64,000 nt of DNA. Source: AC-32 sp963813435. GTDB lineage: Bacteria > Actinomycetota > Thermoleophilia > Gaiellales > Gaiellaceae. The translations under genes were made by a program, and so were the position numbers. How positions within the stretch are numbered: the first letter of the stretch is position 1; each line of letters opens with the position of its first letter. Where the stretch lies: contig CAWEYY010000003.1 of the NCBI GenBank assembly GCA_963813435.1, positions 1,116,001-1,180,000 of the forward strand. The letters are read 5' to 3'. The notes under the pieces were generated by a model. It was not told the DNA's origin and searched no databases. It was given only the letters and a program-made list of their open reading frames with translations. This document shows, one piece after another, positions 1 to 8,973 of this stretch.

Positions 1-466
1 TCAGCACCGGGCAGCCCCACGTGCCGCAGAGCGCCGCGTTGATCCCCGTCTCCCCGACCTGCGTGCCGTTGAACCACAGGTTCTGGAAGTCGCGGCCGGA
101 GACGGTGTGGTTCATCACGCCGTCCTCGGCGCCGGCCATCGCGTGCATGCCGACGAAGAGCGCCGCGTCCACGCCCTGCTCGAGAAACGCGGTGTACTCC
201 GTCCACTCCTCCTGGACGACGTACTCGCAGTCGGGGTCGAGGTCCTCGGGCAGCAACGAGTTGAAGCTGTAGTCCTCGCCCGCCCCGTGACAGTCCATGA
301 CGACGATCTCCGTGCCGCCCGCGGCCTTGGCGCCGCGCACTGCCGCGTTGATCTCCTGCGTGTAGAGCTTGCGGCCTTCCTCGTAGAGCGGCTTGCCGGC
401 GGAGGTCTGGTCGCCGCGGACGATCCCGGCCACGCCCTCCATGTCGCTGATGATGAAGACCTTCAC
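1..466 (-). CDS. dppA: D-aminopeptidase, M55 (DppA) family, partial
   Basis: The leftward frame starts at GTG 466, the first start after an in-frame TGA, and runs off the left edge, so the C-terminus is missing. The product begins VKVFIISDMEGVAGI, the M55 signature carrying the D-x-E zinc ligands, followed by MDCHGAG and later GMHAMAG and VGETG, which match the remaining metal-ligand positions of DppA. The family is a decameric zinc peptidase releasing N-terminal D-amino acids from peptides, often beside dipeptide transporters; no transporter is visible here. It is divergent from the SDR gene with only about 19 bp between the starts, so their promoters must overlap coding sequence or be very short. 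Confidence 0.85.
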   Translation of the reverse strand, partial: MKVFIISDMEGVAGIVRGDQTSAGKPLYEEGRKLYTQEINAAVRGAKAAGGTEIVVMDCHGAGEDYSFNSLLPEDLDPDCEYVVQEEWTEYTAFLEQGVDAALFVGMHAMAGAEDGVMNHTVSGRDFQNLWFNGTQVGETGINAALCGTWGCPVL

Positions 467-485
467 CCCTGTAGCTTTTCACGCC

Positions 486-1262
486 GTGGACACGGGTCTC
501 CAGGGGAAGCGCGTGCTCGTAACCGGAGCCTCGGGCGGGATCGGCTCGGCTTGCGCTCATGCCTTCGCTGCCGAGGGCTGCGAGGTCGTCGTCCACTACC
601 ACCGGGGACGCGAGCGGGCGGAGGCGCTGGCGGGCGAGCTCGGGGGCGCGCCGGTCGTCGGCGCCGACCTCCGCGACGAGGCCGAGGCCGACCGGCTCTT
701 CGAGGAGACGGGCAGGCTGGACGTGTGCGCCGCCGTCGCCGGGGTCTGGCCGAGCGAGGACGTCCCGGTCTGGGAGCTGCCGCTCGAGCGCTGGGAGGCG
801 ACGCTCTCCGCGAACCTGACCGCGACCTTTCTGACCGCGCGCGGCTTCCTCCGCCAGGTGGCCGAGAGCGGCCACGGCAGCCTCGTCCTGGTCGGCTCGA
901 CCGCCGGGCTCGTCGGCGAGGCGGGTCACGCCGACTACGCGGCCGCCAAGTCGGCGATCGCGCACGGGCTGCTGCTGAGCCTCAAGAACGAAGTCGTGCG
1001 GATCGCGCCTCGCGCGCGCGTGAACGCTGTCTGCCCCGGCTGGACCGAGTCGCCGATGACGCGCGGCTCGCTCTCGCCGGAAACGCTCGATCGAGTGACG
1101 CGGACGATGGCGCTCCGCAAGGTCGCCCGGCCGGAGGACGTAGCGCGCCAGGTGGTCGTGCTCGCCTCGGACGAGCTCTCGGGTCACGTGACGGGCCAGG
1201 TGGTGACGGTCGCCGGCGGCATGGAGGGCCGCGTCGTCCACGAACCGCCTGTTCAACCGTGA
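486..1262 (+). CDS. SDR-family NAD(P)-dependent oxidoreductase
   Basis: About 258 residues, the usual length of a classical short-chain dehydrogenase. The cofactor motif TGASGGIG lies at residues 13-20, the catalytic YxxxK (YAAAK) at 151-155 with a serine about 13 residues earlier, followed by NAVCPGW and a GGM C-terminal motif. It most resembles the FabG / 3-oxoacyl-ACP reductase-like group, but the substrate cannot be told. The frame is open upstream to ATG 393, but that extension overlaps the divergent DppA gene and the Rossmann fold begins at once after GTG 486, so I prefer GTG. A perfect hairpin follows the stop codon. Confidence 0.85.
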   Translation: MDTGLQGKRVLVTGASGGIGSACAHAFAAEGCEVVVHYHRGRERAEALAGELGGAPVVGADLRDEAEADRLFEETGRLDVCAAVAGVWPSEDVPVWELPLERWEATLSANLTATFLTARGFLRQVAESGHGSLVLVGSTAGLVGEAGHADYAAAKSAIAHGLLLSLKNEVVRIAPRARVNAVCPGWTESPMTRGSLSPETLDRVTRTMALRKVARPEDVARQVVVLASDELSGHVTGQVVTVAGGMEGRVVHEPPVQP

Positions 1263-1284
1263 ACGGCGGGCCGAGGCCCGCCGT
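1263..1284 (+). terminator. Hairpin directly after the SDR gene
   Basis: Perfect 10-bp inverted repeat (acggcgggcc / ggcccgccgt) with a 2-nt loop, starting on the base after the SDR stop codon. There is no T-tract, so it is either a T-less actinobacterial-type terminator or an mRNA 3' stabiliser. Confidence 0.5.
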
Positions 1285-1433
1285 CCAAGACTCTGTGCCG
1301 CAGGGTGATTGCCGTCAGCCCCCGGCAGAAGAGTCACAAGTGCAGATCGGCACAGCGGACGTGACCCTTTAGACCACGACCGAGGGACTGTCCCCCTGAC
1401 ATGGCCAAAAGGGACGAGAGGAGTTCGCGCGGC

Positions 1434-1475
1434 CCTGGAAAAACATCAGGCGGGGCCGCCGCCCGGCCCCGCCTG
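1434..1475 (-). terminator. Leftward intrinsic terminator
   Basis: Perfect 11-bp stem (1447-1457 with 1465-1475) around a 7-nt loop. Read leftward it is followed by gatgttttt, a proper T-tract; read rightward there is none. It therefore terminates a leftward transcript. The only leftward candidate just upstream is the 26-residue ORF at 1499-1579. Confidence 0.6.
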
Positions 1476-1498
1476 AGTCTCCCGTGAGAGAGCCGCAG

Positions 1499-1579
1499 TT
1501 ACATCGGAAGGCCCCGCCGCATAGGGCCCGATCCGTTTCGACTGAGCTGCCCTCGCCGCATCGGGGCGCTCCGTCGCAT
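1499..1579 (-). CDS. Putative 26-residue basic peptide
   Basis: ATG-to-TAA frame of 26 codons on the minus strand, with aggcgg four bases before the ATG and an intrinsic terminator 24 bp after the stop. The peptide begins MRRSAPMRR and ends GPMRRGLPM, so an M-R-R-x(2)-P-M block occurs at both ends; it has six Arg and no acidic residue. I recognise no family. The rest of the 1285-1706 gap shows no other coding signal and no riboswitch I can identify ahead of the methionine gene. Alternatively this is a small leftward RNA or chance. Confidence 0.25.
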   Translation of the reverse strand: MRRSAPMRRGQLSRNGSGPMRRGLPM

Positions 1580-1706
1580 GCCGCCTGAGTATCGCGACGG
1601 GGGGGTGGTTGATCTATCCCTCGTTCACGGTTGACTAGGCCGCTTCACTAACCAATCGAGCCGGAGCGCCAGCGGGAAACCTGGTTCTCAGTAGAGTCGA
1701 GCCCGC

Positions 1707-3523
1707 ATGAGCAGCCGGTTCGAAGAGCGCCTCGCCTCGGGCCCGGTCGTGGTCGGAGACGGCGGGATGGGCGTCCTCATCACGAGCGCAGTCCCTCGTT
1801 TGCGCTGCCCCGAGGAGGCGAACCTGAAGGCGCCCGAGAGCGTCGAGACGCTCCACACGAGCTTCATCCGCGCAGGCGCGGACCTGATCGAGACCAACAC
1901 CTTCGGCGCCAACCGGCAGAAGCTGGCGCAGTTCTTCCTGGAGGACGAGCTCGAGCGGATCAACGGCGCAGGGGTCAAGCTCGCCCGCGAGGCGCGCGAG
2001 GTCTCGGGCCGGGAGGTCTTCATCGCCGGCTCGATCGGGCCGCTCGGCGACGCTCACTCGCTCGCGGCCGACCAGCGTGCCGAAGCCTTCGCCGAGCAGG
2101 CGGCGATCCTCGACGGCCGCGGCATCGACCTGTTCATGGTCGAGACGTTCTTCGAGCTCGACGAGCTGGAGACCGCGATCGAGGCCGTGCGCAGCGTCTC
2201 CTCGCTCCCGATCGTCGCGACGCTGACCTTCGACGAGGGCGCCGAGACGCTGGCGGGCGTGACCGCGGCCGACGCGGCGGCACGCCTGCGCCCGCTCAAC
2301 CTCGCGGCGATCGGCGCCAACCACGGCGCCGGGCTGCACGCGGCGCTCTCGGCGCTCGAGGCCATGAGCTCCGACAACGGCCCGCCGCTCGCGGCGCTGC
2401 CGAACGTCGGCCTGGCGAGCCTCTCCGGCGGACGCGTCATCTACCCGCACGCGACGCCCGAGTACTTCGCCGAGTTCGCCGCGCACGCACGCCACCTCGG
2501 CGCACGGCTGATCGGCGGCTGCTGCGGGACGACACCGGTCGAGATCGCCGCGATCCGCTCCGCGGTCGAGGAGGAGCGCGAGCCGGCCGCGCCGCTGGAC
2601 GATCCTCGAGCGCGAGCTCCCGGAGCCATCCCTCGCCGGCGGGCCTTACGAGACGGAGCTGGCGCGGATGCTGCGCGAGGGCGAATGGGTCACGTGCGTC
2701 GAGCTCGACCCGCCGAAGGGCGGCACCTACGACTCGATGCTCGCGGTGGGGCGAACGCTGAAGGCCTCGGGCAGGGTCGGCTTCGTGGACATCAACGACA
2801 ACCCGATGGCCCGCGCCCGGGCGAACGCGCTCATGGCGGCGGTCGCCATCGAGCGCGACTGCGACCTGGAGACGATCCCGCACCTGACGCCGCGCGACAC
2901 CTCGATCATGGGCCTCGAGTCACTGCTTCTCGGCGCCCACGCGGAGGGCGTGCGCAACGTGCTCTCGGTGACCGGCGACCCGCCCGAGGTCGGCGACTAC
3001 CCGGGCTCGCAGGGCGTCTACGACGTCGACTCGATCGGGCTCTCGAAGATCGTCTCGCACCTGAACCGCGGCGAGGATTACAACGGCAAGGGCATCGACG
3101 CGCCGACCTCGTTCTTCCTCGGCGTGGCGGTCAACCCGTCGGCCGACGACCTCAAGACCGAGCTCGACCGCTTCCGCCAGAAGGTCGAGGCCGGCGCGAA
3201 GTTCGCGATGACGCAGGCGCTGTTCGACCTCTCGTACCTCGACCGCTTCGAGGAGCGGCTCGGCGGCTGGCCGCTTCCGGTGCTCGTCGGGATCTTCTAC
3301 GTCCGCAGCTACCAGCTCGCGGTTCGGCTGCACAACGAGGTTCCGGGGATCGTCGTCCCAGAGAGCCGTGCAGCGCCGCCTCGAGCAGGCCGGCCCGAAC
3401 GCGGGCGCCGAGGGGCTCGCGCTCGCGCGGGAGCTCTACGCGGAGGCGCGCGAGAAGGCGGCCGGCGTCTACGTGATCCCGCCGTTCAAACAGCCTGAAG
3501 CGGCGCTCGACCTCCTGGACTAG
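1707..3523 (+). CDS. Bifunctional homocysteine S-methyltransferase / methylene-THF reductase (frameshifted)
   Basis: YitJ-type fusion, broken into three frames. Part 1 (1707 to about 2600) is the homocysteine methyltransferase TIM barrel: GDGGMG, ETNTFGAN and the zinc motif IGGCCGTTP. Part 2 (about 2602 to 3360) is the FAD-dependent 5,10-methylenetetrahydrofolate reductase: VELDPPKGG, NDNPMAR, LTPRD, VTGDPP. Part 3 (about 3365 to 3523) completes the C-terminus, ending in ALDLLD. Both junctions are explained by one extra base each, near 2598-2602 and 3359-3366, with no slippery sequence. The first zinc ligand, normally Cys in a G-x-N-C motif, reads GANH here. Role: methyl transfer to homocysteine coupled to methyl-folate production. 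Confidence 0.8.
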
Positions 3524-3533
3524 GACCACGCGA

Positions 3534-3557
3534 AAGGGGCCGCCGAAGCGGCCCCTT
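3534..3557. terminator. Convergent hairpin terminator
   Basis: Perfect 10-bp stem aaggggccgc / gcggcccctt with the loop cgaa, sitting 10 bp after the rightward folate gene and 18 bp after the end of the leftward gene at 3576. It is well placed to stop transcription from both sides. Confidence 0.6.
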
Positions 3558-3575
3558 CGAGAGAGTCGGCTGGGC

Positions 3576-4058
3576 CTAGTGGGCGAGGCCCCCGTGCTGC
3601 CGGCTCCGAACGACCAGCGCGCCTGCGGTGCCGGCGATCAGGAGAGCGGCGATGCCGACTCCGATACCGGCGCTGCTCCACGGGATCTCGCTTCCCGTGT
3701 TGCTCGGCTCGACGGCGAACCGGCCGAGACCGTACTTCTTGTTCATTCCCTCGCCGCGAGCGTTCATCGCTGCAAGCTCCTGCTTAGTAGGGCCGAAGGA
3801 GTACTGGCCGAGGTTGTAATTCCTGGTCAGCGCCTCGCCGTAGAGGTTCATCGCGCGGCGCTCGGGGCCGGTCACTCCGAAGGTCTCGGTGCTACCGAGG
3901 CCCGTGGAGATCTCGCTCGCCCGGGTGGAGAACTGGTTGTCCTTGGCAACGAGCGAGACCGGCTTGGCGGCCGCGTTCGAGATCGGGATCACAGCGAAGA
4001 GCGCGAGTGAGACTACGAGGCCCTTCAGGATCCGCTTCCTGAGAATGCGCTTGTACAT
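3576..4058 (-). CDS. Small secreted, C-terminally membrane-anchored protein
   Basis: 160 residues. ATG 4058 has a strong ribosome site (aaggagaggg) four bases upstream. The N-terminus MYKRILRKRILKG is followed by a hydrophobic stretch ending in an Ala-rich cleavage region, a signal peptide. The mature part holds two similar motifs, MNLYGEALTRNYNLGQY and MNARGEGMNKKYGLGRF, about 30 residues apart, then a C-terminal membrane helix and a short basic tail. No known family. It lies just downstream of the LuxR-type regulator gene on the same strand, 83 bp away, so that regulator is a candidate controller. Confidence 0.75.
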   Translation of the reverse strand: MYKRILRKRILKGLVVSLALFAVIPISNAAAKPVSLVAKDNQFSTRASEISTGLGSTETFGVTGPERRAMNLYGEALTRNYNLGQYSFGPTKQELAAMNARGEGMNKKYGLGRFAVEPSNTGSEIPWSSAGIGVGIAALLIAGTAGALVVRSRQHGGLAH

Positions 4059-4141
4059 CGATCCCTCTCCTTCCATCTGTGGCGTCCTCTCCATGCCACG
4101 ACGGTAAGCCCGCCAGGAACCGATGGAAATTGGAGAAACCC

Positions 4142-6904
4142 CTAGGGTTTCGCCGCGTCTTCCCCCTCGCTCAGGCGCCGTGCAAGCTCTCCCCGCCCGC
4201 GCAGGCCGAGCTTCGCGTAGACGCGCGAGAGGTTCGCCTCGACGGTCTTGACCGAGACGAAGAGCGCCGCTGCGACCTCCTTGTTCGAGCGGCCCTCGGC
4301 GACCAGCTCGGCGATCTGCCGTTCCGTGGGGGTCAGGCCGCCCTCGGAGCGCCGACGGCCTGCGATCCGGGCAAGCTCGGCGTTCGCGCGGTTGAGGAAA
4401 GCCGAGGCGGACAGGTCGTCGAAGGCGGTCGCAGCCTGCTCCAGCCGGTCGCGGGCGTCGGCCTTTCGCTTGGAGCGACGCAGCGCGGCTCCGTACACGA
4501 GGAGCGTCCGGGCCTTGTCGAACGGAAGCGGGACCGCCTCGTGCTCGACGAGCGCTTGCTCGAACTCGGCCAGGGCGTCGTCGAGCTGGCCTTCGGCCGC
4601 CGCGAGCAGCCCTCGGCACCGGTGTGACGCTGCGATTGCGCCCCGTCGCCCGAGCCGCTCGGCGTTGCCCTGGTACCAGCCGAGCAGCTCTGCGGCCTCT
4701 TCGAGCCGGTCGAGCTCGACCAGCGCCTCGACGCAGTCGGGGACGTAGCGGGTGAGGCCGGGCTCTTCGATCCCCTCGGCTCGCGCGAGCTCGACGGGCG
4801 GCCGGAGCTGCTCGGCCGCCTCCGCCGCGTGGCCGAGCGACAGCTCGAGCAGCCCGAACGCCGCTGCCGCGAACTGGCACACCGGCATGAACTCCGTCGA
4901 CCGGCCGATCTCGAGCGCCGCCTCGGCCGCCTCCCGCGCCTCGGGCTCGCGGCCGCTGTGGGCGTCGCACCACGCGCGGACCGCGAGGCCGTACCCGACC
5001 AGCGCCTGCTGGCCCGCCTGTTCGGCGATCTCGCGCGCAGCTTCCGCGTTCCGGCGTCCGTGGTCGAAGTCGCCGACCAGGCACTCCGCCTGCGCGAGCA
5101 GGACGTAGACATACGCCAGCGACCCCTCGTCTCCGGCCGCGCGCGCCTGCTCGATGAGGTTGTCCGACCGCGACCGGAGCGCGTCCGGGTCCTCCCACCA
5201 CATGCGTGCCACGGCCGCCGTCCACTCGGGTTGTGCGATGACCCGCTCGGCGCCGACCGCGGGCTGGAGCTCGAGCGCGGCCTCGAGGGTCGCCGCCGCC
5301 TCCGGCCGGCCGAGCGTCGCCTCGGCCAGCAGTCTCGAGCTCAGTGCCTGCGCGAGGAGCGAGTCGTCGCCCAGCTCCCGCGCGAGCGTGGCCGCCTCGC
5401 CCGCGTGCTCGACCGCCTCGTCCAGGCGGCGTCTCCGCCTGAAGAGCTGGGCCGACGCGCCTTCGAGCGCGCGGGCGCGCAACCCGTCGTCATCGCCTGC
5501 CTCCTCGGCCGCCTGCAGGAAGAGGTCGGTCGCGATGGCCAGGTCGTCGGAGTACGAGTGCACATAGGCCAGGCGGGTAAGAACGTCCGCGCGGGCGGGG
5601 CCGGGCTCCAGCTGAGCGGCGGCCTCCTCGAGGAGCACGACCCCGCGGCGGCTGTCGCCCGACTCGAAGTGGTAGTAGCCCGCCGCGGCGATCCGGCGGA
5701 GCCTGCTCTCCGCGAGCTCCGGCGGGGTCAGCTCCGCGGCCTCCTGGCTCAGGCGGGCGGCGACGGCCGGAGCGCCGCGGGCGCGGGCGCGAAGGGCGCC
5801 CTTGTCGAGGCCCGCGGCGACCCGCTCGTCGGGCCCGGTCGCCGCCTCGGCGAGATGGTAGGCGCGCTCGACGGGGTCGGGCACGACCTCCGCCAGCCGC
5901 TGGTGAACCTCCCGGCGGCGAGCCGGATCCGCGGATCCATAGGCGCCCGAGGCGAGGAGCGGGTGGAGGAAGCGCACGCTGCCGTGTTCGATCGCGACGA
6001 ACCCGGCTGCCTCCGCCGCGTCGAGAGCGCCCGCGCTCACCACGTCGTCGACGAGCGCGCACGTCGGCTTTGCCGCGGCCGCGGCCACGAGCAGCCCGCG
6101 CTGGCTCTCCTCCGGAAGCGCCTGCAGACGGTCGTGAACGAGGAGGTCGAGGGTCGGCGGCAGCGCCTTGGCGTCGAGCATCTCCGGCGCGCGTGCGAGC
6201 TCGAGCGCGAAGAACGGGTTGCCGCCCGAGAGCTCGTGGACGCGGTGCAGGAGCGGCCGGGCGAGCACCGTGCCGAGCCGGTCCTGGACGACCTTGTTCA
6301 TCGCGAGAAAGTCGAGCGGCCCGATCTCGACGCGCAGGACCTGCTCGGGGGGAAGCGCCTGCTCGAGCCCTTCGTCGGCGTTACCGGGACGGCGCGCCAG
6401 CAGAAGCGCGACCGGCTCGTCGCGAAGCCGGCGAAAGGCGAACTGCAGCGCGGCCACCGACGAGCGGTCGAGCCACTGCGCGTCGTCGATCGCCACGAGC
6501 AGCGGCCCCTCGGCCACAAGGGCACGAAGCGTGTTCAGCAGGCCCGCGCCGACCGCCCTCCGGTCGGTGCGCCCTCCCCCCGGGCTCTCGAGCAGGAGCG
6601 CCGCCTCGAGCGCGCTCCGCTGGGGCGGTGGCAGCTCGCGGGCGACGTCCCCGAGCGCCGGGCCTAGGAGGTCGGCGAGGCTCGAGAACGCGAGCTCGGC
6701 CTCGCTCTGAGCGGGAGCAGCCCGGAGCACGCGAAACCCGCGCTCCTCGGCGCCCTCGACGGTCGCCTGCCACACGGTCGTCTTCCCGATCCCGGGCTCG
6801 CCTTCGACGACGACCGCCCCGGACGCGCCCAGCGCGAGGAGGAACTCGTCGATGGCGGCAAGTTCTTGTTCCCTGCCGACGGCATGGGCAGCGGTGGTGG
6901 CCAT
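4142..6904 (-). CDS. Large LuxR-family transcriptional regulator with AAA/STAND ATPase domain
   Basis: 920 residues from ATG 6904. Residues 35-43 (GEPGIGKTT) are the Walker A loop and LLVAIDDAQWLD is Walker B, giving a STAND-type ATPase module. A long helical middle rich in Ala, Glu and Leu looks like TPR-type repeats. The last 65 residues hold a LuxR/GerE helix-turn-helix (LTPTERQIAELVAEGRSNKEVA). This is the MalT/LAL architecture, whose members are activators driven by ATP and a small ligand. It lies 31 bp downstream of the MarP gene on the same strand, suggesting cotranscription, and upstream of the small secreted protein gene. Confidence 0.9.
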   Translation of the reverse strand: MATTAAHAVGREQELAAIDEFLLALGASGAVVVEGEPGIGKTTVWQATVEGAEERGFRVLRAAPAQSEAELAFSSLADLLGPALGDVARELPPPQRSALEAALLLESPGGGRTDRRAVGAGLLNTLRALVAEGPLLVAIDDAQWLDRSSVAALQFAFRRLRDEPVALLLARRPGNADEGLEQALPPEQVLRVEIGPLDFLAMNKVVQDRLGTVLARPLLHRVHELSGGNPFFALELARAPEMLDAKALPPTLDLLVHDRLQALPEESQRGLLVAAAAAKPTCALVDDVVSAGALDAAEAAGFVAIEHGSVRFLHPLLASGAYGSADPARRREVHQRLAEVVPDPVERAYHLAEAATGPDERVAAGLDKGALRARARGAPAVAARLSQEAAELTPPELAESRLRRIAAAGYYHFESGDSRRGVVLLEEAAAQLEPGPARADVLTRLAYVHSYSDDLAIATDLFLQAAEEAGDDDGLRARALEGASAQLFRRRRRLDEAVEHAGEAATLARELGDDSLLAQALSSRLLAEATLGRPEAAATLEAALELQPAVGAERVIAQPEWTAAVARMWWEDPDALRSRSDNLIEQARAAGDEGSLAYVYVLLAQAECLVGDFDHGRRNAEAAREIAEQAGQQALVGYGLAVRAWCDAHSGREPEAREAAEAALEIGRSTEFMPVCQFAAAAFGLLELSLGHAAEAAEQLRPPVELARAEGIEEPGLTRYVPDCVEALVELDRLEEAAELLGWYQGNAERLGRRGAIAASHRCRGLLAAAEGQLDDALAEFEQALVEHEAVPLPFDKARTLLVYGAALRRSKRKADARDRLEQAATAFDDLSASAFLNRANAELARIAGRRRSEGGLTPTERQIAELVAEGRSNKEVAAALFVSVKTVEANLSRVYAKLGLRGRGELARRLSEGEDAAKP

Positions 6905-6935
6905 CAGCCCTCGCGAGGAATGGTACGACGAGGCG

Positions 6936-8066
6936 CTAGCGGGCGCAGGGGCCGGTCGAGACCGGGCCGCGTGCAGAGGCGAGCGCCCGCCGGAGGATCG
7001 ACGCTGGCACGCCGTAGCCGCCCGACCCGTTCGCGCGCGCCGCGAAGACCGTCGCCTGCACGGCCCCGGCGGCATCGACCGCGGGCCCGCCCGAGTTCCC
7101 GTGCTCAACGTCTCCGCTCAGGCTGGTCACGGTTCGCGTGACCGGGCCGTTGCCGTACGAGTCGTCGCTGAGGACGTTCGCGGTCGTGCCGATCCTGCCC
7201 GGGACCGAGTCGAACGGGCCGTCGTGCGGGTAGCCGACGATCGCCACCGGCGCGTTCAGGGTCGGGTCCACGAAGCGCAGCGGCCGCGCGGTGAGGCCGG
7301 GCACGCGCAGGATCGCGATGTCGTTCCGCGTGTCATAGGCGACCGTCGTGGCCCGCAGCGGGCTACCGGAGAACGGCGTCACCGTCGTGTCCTCCTCGCC
7401 CGCGACGACGTGCGCGGCGGTGACGACGAGCCGCGACGCGACGACCCAGCCGCTCCCCTCGACGCCGAGCCCGCAGGCCGTCCCCAGCACGCGCACGACC
7501 GAAGGAGCCGCGCGCCGGACGCCCGGTTGCCGCAGGACGCTCGGGTCGAGCGGCCGCGTCGGAACCGCCGGCCCGGTCAGGCTCTGGAACGGGTCGATTC
7601 GCCCGAGCGCGTTCAGGATCGTCCGCGGCGGCACGATCTCGTTCAGACGCTGGAGCACGACCGACTGCTGCACCGAGCGCCGCAGCTGCGCCTGGCCAGG
7701 AAGCTGGAGCGCCATCGCGCCAAGCACCCACACCGCGACCAGGCCGACGAGCGCGCCAGCCAGCACCCCGAACGCGGAGTCGACGACCCGCAGGCTCCGG
7801 CGCTCGCGGCTGCGGACGGCAGCTCCAAGCGAGCTTCCGACGACCTCGAAGAGCACGGCGAGGGTGATCGCGCCGACGACCGCGAACACCGGCGCGTACG
7901 GCGAGCTCGAGCCGCCGGACAGGAGCACGGGCGCGAGCCGCCCGCCGACGATCGCGCCCACGACGAGACCCGCGAGCGAGAGCCCGCTCCACACGAAGCC
8001 CTGCGAAGCGCCTCCGAGCGCGGCGAGGACGACGAACGCCACGGCTAGCCAGTCGACGATGGTCAT
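6936..8066 (-). CDS. marP: MarP-like membrane serine protease (CvpA + trypsin domains)
   Basis: 376 residues. The N-terminal 120 residues contain four hydrophobic segments of the CvpA family; after a linker comes a trypsin-like protease with the triad His219 (VTAAHVV), Asp249 (NDIAIL) and Ser325 (HGNSGGP). Two Cys (198 and 374) could form the stabilising disulfide of this family. This is the domain order of mycobacterial MarP (Rv3671c), a periplasmic protease needed for acid and oxidative stress survival. ATG 8066 faces a two-hairpin repeat element immediately upstream. Likely transcribed together with the LuxR-type regulator. Confidence 0.88.
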   Translation of the reverse strand: MTIVDWLAVAFVVLAALGGASQGFVWSGLSLAGLVVGAIVGGRLAPVLLSGGSSSPYAPVFAVVGAITLAVLFEVVGSSLGAAVRSRERRSLRVVDSAFGVLAGALVGLVAVWVLGAMALQLPGQAQLRRSVQQSVVLQRLNEIVPPRTILNALGRIDPFQSLTGPAVPTRPLDPSVLRQPGVRRAAPSVVRVLGTACGLGVEGSGWVVASRLVVTAAHVVAGEEDTTVTPFSGSPLRATTVAYDTRNDIAILRVPGLTARPLRFVDPTLNAPVAIVGYPHDGPFDSVPGRIGTTANVLSDDSYGNGPVTRTVTSLSGDVEHGNSGGPAVDAAGAVQATVFAARANGSGGYGVPASILRRALASARGPVSTGPCAR

Positions 8067-8070
8067 GCCC

Positions 8071-8145
8071 TAGGGCACCGCTCGCGGTGCCGTCATCAGG
8101 ACGTGCGGGCTCTGCCCGCGCGTCCGTCTGAACTGACCGGTCGAC
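8071..8145 (+). repeat. Two-hairpin intergenic repeat, copy 1
   Basis: Begins tagggcaccgctcgcggtgcc (7-bp stem, CTCG loop), then a second hairpin gcgggc-tct-gcccgc, and ends cgtctgaactgaccggtcga. The same order of parts occurs at 49628-49702, 53204-53277 and, with a different tail, 62694-62760 and 31928-31996. Unlike the others it does not follow a gene on its own strand; it lies between the divergent marP and SnoaL genes. Confidence 0.7.
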
Positions 8146-8182
8146 CCGACTGCGTTCATACGATGGCTCTAGGCTACGGCCC

Positions 8183-8614
8183 GTGGAGGGCGCCGAGCTT
8201 CAGGAGTTCATCGACCGCTACAACGCGGCCTGGAACGACCACGACGTCGCGGCGATCGTCTCGATGCACACGGAGGACTCGGTCTTCGAGAACCACGTCA
8301 CCGGAGACGTCAACGTCGGCCGCGAGCAGATCGGCAAGGCGATCACGGGCATCTTCGCGGTCTTCCCCGACCTGAGCTTCGAGGGCCGCCGGACGTACAT
8401 CCGCGAGGACCTGGTCGTCCAGGAGTGGACCGCCCGCGGCACGCACGAGGGGACCATGACGCGCTCGGGGATGGAGGTGCCTCCGACCGGGCGGAAGGTC
8501 GAGTACAAGGGCATGGACGTCATCCCGATCCGCGAGGGCCTCGTCGCGCGCAAGGACGTCTACTCGGACTCGGTCACGCTCCTGCGCCAGCTCGGACTGA
8601 CCGAGATCTCCTAG
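8183..8614 (+). CDS. SnoaL-like / NTF2-fold ester cyclase family protein
   Basis: 143 residues from GTG 8183. Motifs such as FIDRYNAAWNDHD, SMHTEDSVFENH, GREQIGKA, FPDLSFE and a C-terminal KDVYSDSVTLLRQLGL fit the SnoaL-like polyketide cyclase family of small alpha+beta-barrel proteins. Most members have no assigned substrate. It stands alone, 20 bp before the tRNA-Asp gene on the same strand, and no polyketide genes are nearby, so a biosynthetic role should not be assumed. Confidence 0.8.
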   Translation: MEGAELQEFIDRYNAAWNDHDVAAIVSMHTEDSVFENHVTGDVNVGREQIGKAITGIFAVFPDLSFEGRRTYIREDLVVQEWTARGTHEGTMTRSGMEVPPTGRKVEYKGMDVIPIREGLVARKDVYSDSVTLLRQLGLTEIS

Positions 8615-8634
8615 CTAGACTGTCCCCCGCTCCC

Positions 8635-8708
<74 letters not shown>

Positions 8709-8973
8709 TAAAGTCCTGAAAATAGCCATCTTCCGTTGTCTGGTTGGGCACAGTAACCCGACTGCCTTCTCAGATTCCGCGCACATCCCGCACGGAAATC
8801 GGGCTCAATCCAGGGCTCCGGCGCTCGCGATCGCAGCTAGCTCACATGCGGCTCCGGACACTTGGGAGAAAGTGGAAGCGCCGGCGGCCGGAGAGTCCGT
8901 GTAGCCACCGAGACCTGCGACCCGTCCGTGGCGTAGCGTTGCATCCGCACCAGGACGCGCCCCCGAGTCCTCG

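Noticed and set aside
1590..1706. SAM or cobalamin riboswitch ahead of the methionine/folate gene
   Set aside because: Expected by context, but I could not find the conserved cores of SAM-I, SAM-II, SAM-IV or cobalamin riboswitches. A covariance-model search of 1285-1706 would decide.
2590..2610. Programmed frameshift in the folate gene
   Set aside because: No heptameric slippery site or rare-codon shift site at either junction; random indel or sequencing error fits better.
4136..4151. Palindrome aaacccctagggttt at the end of the LuxR-type gene
   Set aside because: It overlaps the stop codon and lacks a second copy; could be an operator for the 3576-4058 gene but nothing else supports it.
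4829..6667. Long open frame (612 codons) antisense to the LuxR-type regulator
   Set aside because: Composition is Arg/Glu/Gly/Pro-rich with no domain; it is the usual shadow of a GC-rich gene, and the sense strand has clear Walker and HTH motifs.
8710..8973. Possible integrase remnant after tRNA-Asp
   Set aside because: Frames here translate to low-complexity sequence with no tyrosine-recombinase motif. Nothing else is visible in this 264-bp stretch.
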